Of a DNA stretch of 18,614 nucleotides, positions 15,636-18,614 are shown piece after piece; within the stretch, counting starts at the first letter, position 1; every line of letters starts with the position of its first letter. A program made the translations under genes and the position numbers. The stretch comes from Bacteroidales bacterium (GTDB lineage Bacteria; Bacteroidota; Bacteroidia; Bacteroidales; UBA3824), in contig JAGCNK010000127.1 in NCBI GenBank assembly GCA_017645985.1, positions 1-18,614 on the forward strand. Direction: 5' to 3'. Below the pieces are notes generated by a model that saw nothing but the letters and a program-made list of their open reading frames with translations, ran no database searches and was not told the DNA's origin.

Positions 15636-16631
15636 ATGGATTTAACAGTATCTTTATTTACCATATTGAGCGTATTGATTACGGTTTTGGGCGTGATAAT
15701 TGTCGTTGTGTGCCTTTTGGTATTGTTTAAGCACAAACAGCAAGTGTCGGAACTGCAAACCACGTATGATACCAACGAGAAGTCAATCAGCCAGTTGCAA
15801 GGTCTGATAGCCGAGCAGGAGAACACCATCGCCATCAAGACCGAGCATTTTCAAAAGACCCAGCATGAAAACACCTCGGGCATACGCTACGCCAAAAGGA
15901 TACAGAAGGCTGCTTTTTCGCAAAACAAGGAAATCAGCGGCATTTTCAACGAGTTTTTTATATTCTCCAAGCCGCACACAATAGTCACCGGCGATTTTTA
16001 CAAGGCTGTAGAAATAGAGCATTACAAGATATTCGCGCTTGCCGACTGTTCGGGACACGGAGTGCCGGGCGGTTTCCTCACAATGCTGGGACTTTCGGCG
16101 TTTAAGGAGTCGCTTTCGCGCCATTTTTACGACGAGAACATCGACCTTGCCGCCATTCTCGACGAGATGCGCGATTTTGTGAAATCGTCGCTCCGCAGCA
16201 CCGACGACAATATTGCCACCATCAACGACGGTATGAACCTTACCGTCTGCGCATTCGACAGCCAAGGTGGCGGAGTACGTTTTGCCGGAGCCAATCAGAA
16301 TGTATACGTTTATTCGGGCGGACAGCTTACCACCTACAACGGCGACCGTATGCCTATCGGATGGTCGTTTAAGGGCGACAGTCCGTTCTCGGAGACCTTT
16401 ATTCCTGTGCACAAGGGCGATATGCTCTATCTCACCACCGACAGTCTGCAAAACCAGTTTGGCGGTCCTGAGAACTCCAAATTCTCTTCCAAACGTCTTG
16501 TTTCTATGTTTGAGCAGCTGGGTTCTCTGCCTATCGATCAGCAGGAGGCCACCGTTACCGAAATTGTAAACAAGTGGGTGGAAGGCTACGAGCAGGTTGA
16601 CGACCTTACAGTGGCAGGCGTGAGAATCTAA
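15636..16631 (+). CDS. Membrane-anchored SpoIIE (PP2C-type) phosphatase with altered motifs, paralogue 4
   Basis: 331 residues from the ATG at 15636, 5 bases after the previous stop; an in-frame TTG at 15627 overlaps that stop and is less likely. One membrane helix (about 6-30), a short coiled coil (35-78) and the SpoIIE domain (about 95-331). The metal-binding acids remain: D120 in IVTGDF, D137 in ADCSGHGVPG, D269 in TTDSLQNQ, and D322/D323 in VDDLTVAG. However S-to-T in IVTGD, G-to-S and D-to-N in DSLQN, and S in AAFSQ where active paralogues have P, are shared or nearly shared with the degenerate paralogue 2. It is probably still active, perhaps weakly. It is the last gene of the operon and converges on paralogue 5. 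Confidence 0.88.
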   Translation: MDLTVSLFTILSVLITVLGVIIVVVCLLVLFKHKQQVSELQTTYDTNEKSISQLQGLIAEQENTIAIKTEHFQKTQHENTSGIRYAKRIQKAAFSQNKEISGIFNEFFIFSKPHTIVTGDFYKAVEIEHYKIFALADCSGHGVPGGFLTMLGLSAFKESLSRHFYDENIDLAAILDEMRDFVKSSLRSTDDNIATINDGMNLTVCAFDSQGGGVRFAGANQNVYVYSGGQLTTYNGDRMPIGWSFKGDSPFSETFIPVHKGDMLYLTTDSLQNQFGGPENSKFSSKRLVSMFEQLGSLPIDQQEATVTEIVNKWVEGYEQVDDLTVAGVRI

Positions 16632-16655
16632 TCAATTACAAATTAATGCTTTAGA

Positions 16656-16680
16656 TGTTACGAATAGTGTATTCGTGACA
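16656..16680. terminator. Hairpin at the convergent end of the phosphatase genes
   Basis: TGTTACGAATA (16656-16666) pairs with TATTCGTGACA (16670-16680), an 11-bp stem with one T-G wobble and a 3-base GTG loop. It covers the last codons and stop of the leftward gene and lies 24 bases after the stop of the rightward one. Neither strand shows a strong T-run after it, so it may be a weak bidirectional terminator or a 3' stabilising hairpin. Confidence 0.4.
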
Positions 16681-18614
16681 ACATTCGTATGCCCATCAGC
16701 GTCATATCGTCTACCTGGATGGTGTTGTGCATCCAGTCGCGAATTGTGTTTTCAAAATTTTCTTTTTGTTGCAAGCAGGGGAGGGGTGCGTTTTCGCTGA
16801 AGAATTGCAGCAGACGCTTGGTCATAAACTTAGTTCCAGAAATTCCGCCCATCTGTCCCTGAATGCCGTCGGTCATCATATAAAGCATATCTCCGGGGTT
16901 GAGAGTCTCGGTGATGGTGGTAAACGGTCCGTCCTCTTTGATATGTCGGCCTATTGGCATACGGTCGCCCTTGAGTCGTCGGATAGAGCCTTGGCTCCAT
17001 ACGAACGCGCTGTGGTATGCTCCGGCAAAACGGATTTCGCGAGTGGCAAAGTTGACCGCGCATACCGACATATCCATTCCGTCGGCGGTGGAGAAAGTCT
17101 CGTCGCCAGTTTCGTCGGTGTCGGTGTCGCCGGTGAAAGCGTCTTTCACAAAATCTCTCATGCTGTCGAGCACACGTCCGGGTATCACGTCGTTGGTCTG
17201 CCGAGCCAGAATCTCAGATATAGCCGAAATGCCGAACATCGACAAAAATCCTCCGGGCACGCCGTGACCAGTGCAGTCGGCTATCACAATCACATTGAAG
17301 TCGCCGCATCGGGTAACGTAGTAGAAGTCACCGCTGACAATGTCCTTGGGCATAAAGCAGAGAAAGCTGTCGGGAAATATTGACTGTATGTCTTCGTTGT
17401 CGGGCAGAGCCATCTTCTGTATATGTTGGGCATAGCGTATACTTTGAAGTATCAGCGAGTTGTATTGTTCCACCTTCTCTTTTTGGGCAGTGATGACAGA
17501 CTGTTGCTGGATAATCTCTTCCTGTTTTTGCAGGAGAGCTTGGTTTTTGATTTCGAGCAGGTGGTTCATATTTTTTTTGCGCTTGCTGTAAATGAGGGCG
17601 ATTACCACCAACACTAAGCAGATGCAGAGGGCAGTCACCACACCTTGAAGCTTATGTTTTTTGTCGTTGATATCTGATTCGTAGATGGCCTGCTGCACTT
17701 CTTTTTCGGCATCGGCTTTTTTGCGTATTTCGTCGAAACTGCGCTGAATGTGCGCTTCGGCTATGTGTCCGAGTTCGATTGCGTGGTGCGAATCGTTGGC
17801 TAACACGGTGAGGCTGTCGGTCCATTGCTGCACCTTGTCGTATTTTTTTAGTTTTGAATAAATATCGATTAAAAGTCTGCAGTATGATATTCTCTGAGTG
17901 CGGTTCATCAGTTTGTCTTTGTTGATTTTTTCGGCGGTGGTTTGCGCCTTTTTAAAATCTCCTTGATAATAGTTGATTTGAGCCGCATACAAGGTGGTCA
18001 TTGGAATATAAATCGAGTCGCCAATTCTGTGAATCCAATGGTTGAAAAGATCAAGATATTTTTTAGCACTGTCAACGTTTTGGCTGCGAACATTGGCTTG
18101 ATGAATATATATTTCGGCTTTTACGCAGTAGGTATGGTTTAGCGACAATTGGCACTCGTAACTATCGCATCGTGTGCGTTCAATCACATTTTGAGCCGAG
18201 TCGCAATATGCAATTGCCAAAGTGCTGATGCTGTCGCGCTCTTTTGCTTGTTTGGTTTCTGCCATACGGTCGTACATCATTGCTTTTGAGGCGTATACAA
18301 TAACCAATTGTTCGGGTCGTTTGATGGTGCGACATAGTTCAAGTGCGGCATTGCTGTATTGCACAGCCATTCCAAAAAGTTTTGCCTTGGCGCATATCTG
18401 GCATAGTTGTTTGTATGTAGACAATATCACCAGAGTATCACCTAGTGAGATAGATAGGTCGAGAGCTTGATTGTATTTTTGGAGAGCGCCTTGAAGGTCG
18501 TTCATTTCTTCAAGCACAGCGCCGGCGTTGATTAACATTTTGCTCGGCAAAAGTGATTTTTTTTGATCTTTGCATAGTTCGTAGGCTTCGTTGTATAGGC
18601 TCAAAGCTTTTTCA
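16658..18614 (-). CDS. TPR-transmembrane-coiled coil-SpoIIE (PP2C-type) serine phosphatase, paralogue 5 (5' end outside window)
   Basis: The reading frame is open to the right edge, so the start and any signal peptide are missing; at least 651 residues are visible. Numbering from the TTG codon at 18604-18602: TPR units (about 1-290, for example DLQGALQKYNQALDLSISLGD), a membrane helix (about 320-339), a coiled coil (345-385) and the SpoIIE domain (about 400-640). Catalytic acids are intact: D426 in DIVSGDFY, D443 in ADCTGHGVPG, D579 in TDGIQGQ and D632/D633. An acidic insert (TGDTDTDETGDE, 491-502) precedes DGMDM and is longer than in the other paralogues. The TPR part around 17820-17940 looks more AT-rich than the catalytic part. 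It faces the four-gene operon and is presumably controlled separately. Confidence 0.88.
   Translation of the reverse strand, partial: EKALSLYNEAYELCKDQKKSLLPSKMLINAGAVLEEMNDLQGALQKYNQALDLSISLGDTLVILSTYKQLCQICAKAKLFGMAVQYSNAALELCRTIKRPEQLVIVYASKAMMYDRMAETKQAKERDSISTLAIAYCDSAQNVIERTRCDSYECQLSLNHTYCVKAEIYIHQANVRSQNVDSAKKYLDLFNHWIHRIGDSIYIPMTTLYAAQINYYQGDFKKAQTTAEKINKDKLMNRTQRISYCRLLIDIYSKLKKYDKVQQWTDSLTVLANDSHHAIELGHIAEAHIQRSFDEIRKKADAEKEVQQAIYESDINDKKHKLQGVVTALCICLVLVVIALIYSKRKKNMNHLLEIKNQALLQKQEEIIQQQSVITAQKEKVEQYNSLILQSIRYAQHIQKMALPDNEDIQSIFPDSFLCFMPKDIVSGDFYYVTRCGDFNVIVIADCTGHGVPGGFLSMFGISAISEILARQTNDVIPGRVLDSMRDFVKDAFTGDTDTDETGDETFSTADGMDMSVCAVNFATREIRFAGAYHSAFVWSQGSIRRLKGDRMPIGRHIKEDGPFTTITETLNPGDMLYMMTDGIQGQMGGISGTKFMTKRLLQFFSENAPLPCLQQKENFENTIRDWMHNTIQVDDMTLMGIRMLSRIHYS

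Noticed and set aside
10282..16631. The tandem phosphatase genes as a DNA-level direct repeat or assembly artefact
   Set aside because: The paralogues agree mainly at short protein motifs and differ widely between them and in length and domain content, so they are old duplicates rather than a misassembly.

Overview
The window looks like chromosomal DNA of a Bacteroidota bacterium, probably of the order Bacteroidales. The signs are: 5' regions carrying the Bacteroidota -7 element TAnnTTTG (six candidates, three of them with a plausible -33 box); A/T-rich leaders mostly lacking Shine-Dalgarno sequences; a ribosomal protein S1 start with the FDWD-type N-terminal segment; and many TPR proteins fused to SpoIIE-type phosphatase domains. 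Coding DNA is near 50% GC and the gaps are AT-rich. No tRNA, rRNA, CRISPR array, transposase or phage gene was seen, so this reads as core or near-core genome rather than a mobile island.

Layout. 1-246 (-): 5' end of rpsA. 479-4670 (+): a compact operon of UDP-glucuronate decarboxylase, purU and pbpC, closed by a hairpin terminator that serves the opposing gene. 4740-5552 (-): an inner-membrane-anchored coiled-coil/OmpA protein. 5853-8841 (+): a cytoplasmic TPR protein followed by rfbD. 8842-10134 (-): a 12-TM polysaccharide flippase whose stop codon abuts that of rfbD with no base between. 10282-16631 (+): four consecutive paralogous SpoIIE/PP2C-type phosphatase genes. 16658-18614 (-): a fifth paralogue converging on them and running off the right edge.

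Function. The left half is largely cell-envelope work: sugar nucleotides (UDP-xylose, dTDP-rhamnose), lipid-linked glycan export, peptidoglycan polymerisation and a peptidoglycan-binding anchor. The right half is a signalling cluster. Each of its five proteins has a single membrane span, a coiled coil and a phosphatase domain. Three also carry a long TPR region before the span, which in the two complete ones follows a signal peptide. The second gene (12531-14612) has lost most catalytic metal ligands while its frame stays fully open, so it looks like a pseudophosphatase. The fourth gene (15636-16631) keeps its ligands but shares several unusual residues with the second. A set of membrane-tethered paralogous phosphatases with a built-in dead member is the most interesting object in the window. 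Its usual partners (HATPase anti-sigma kinase, STAS antagonist, sigma factor) are not encoded here.
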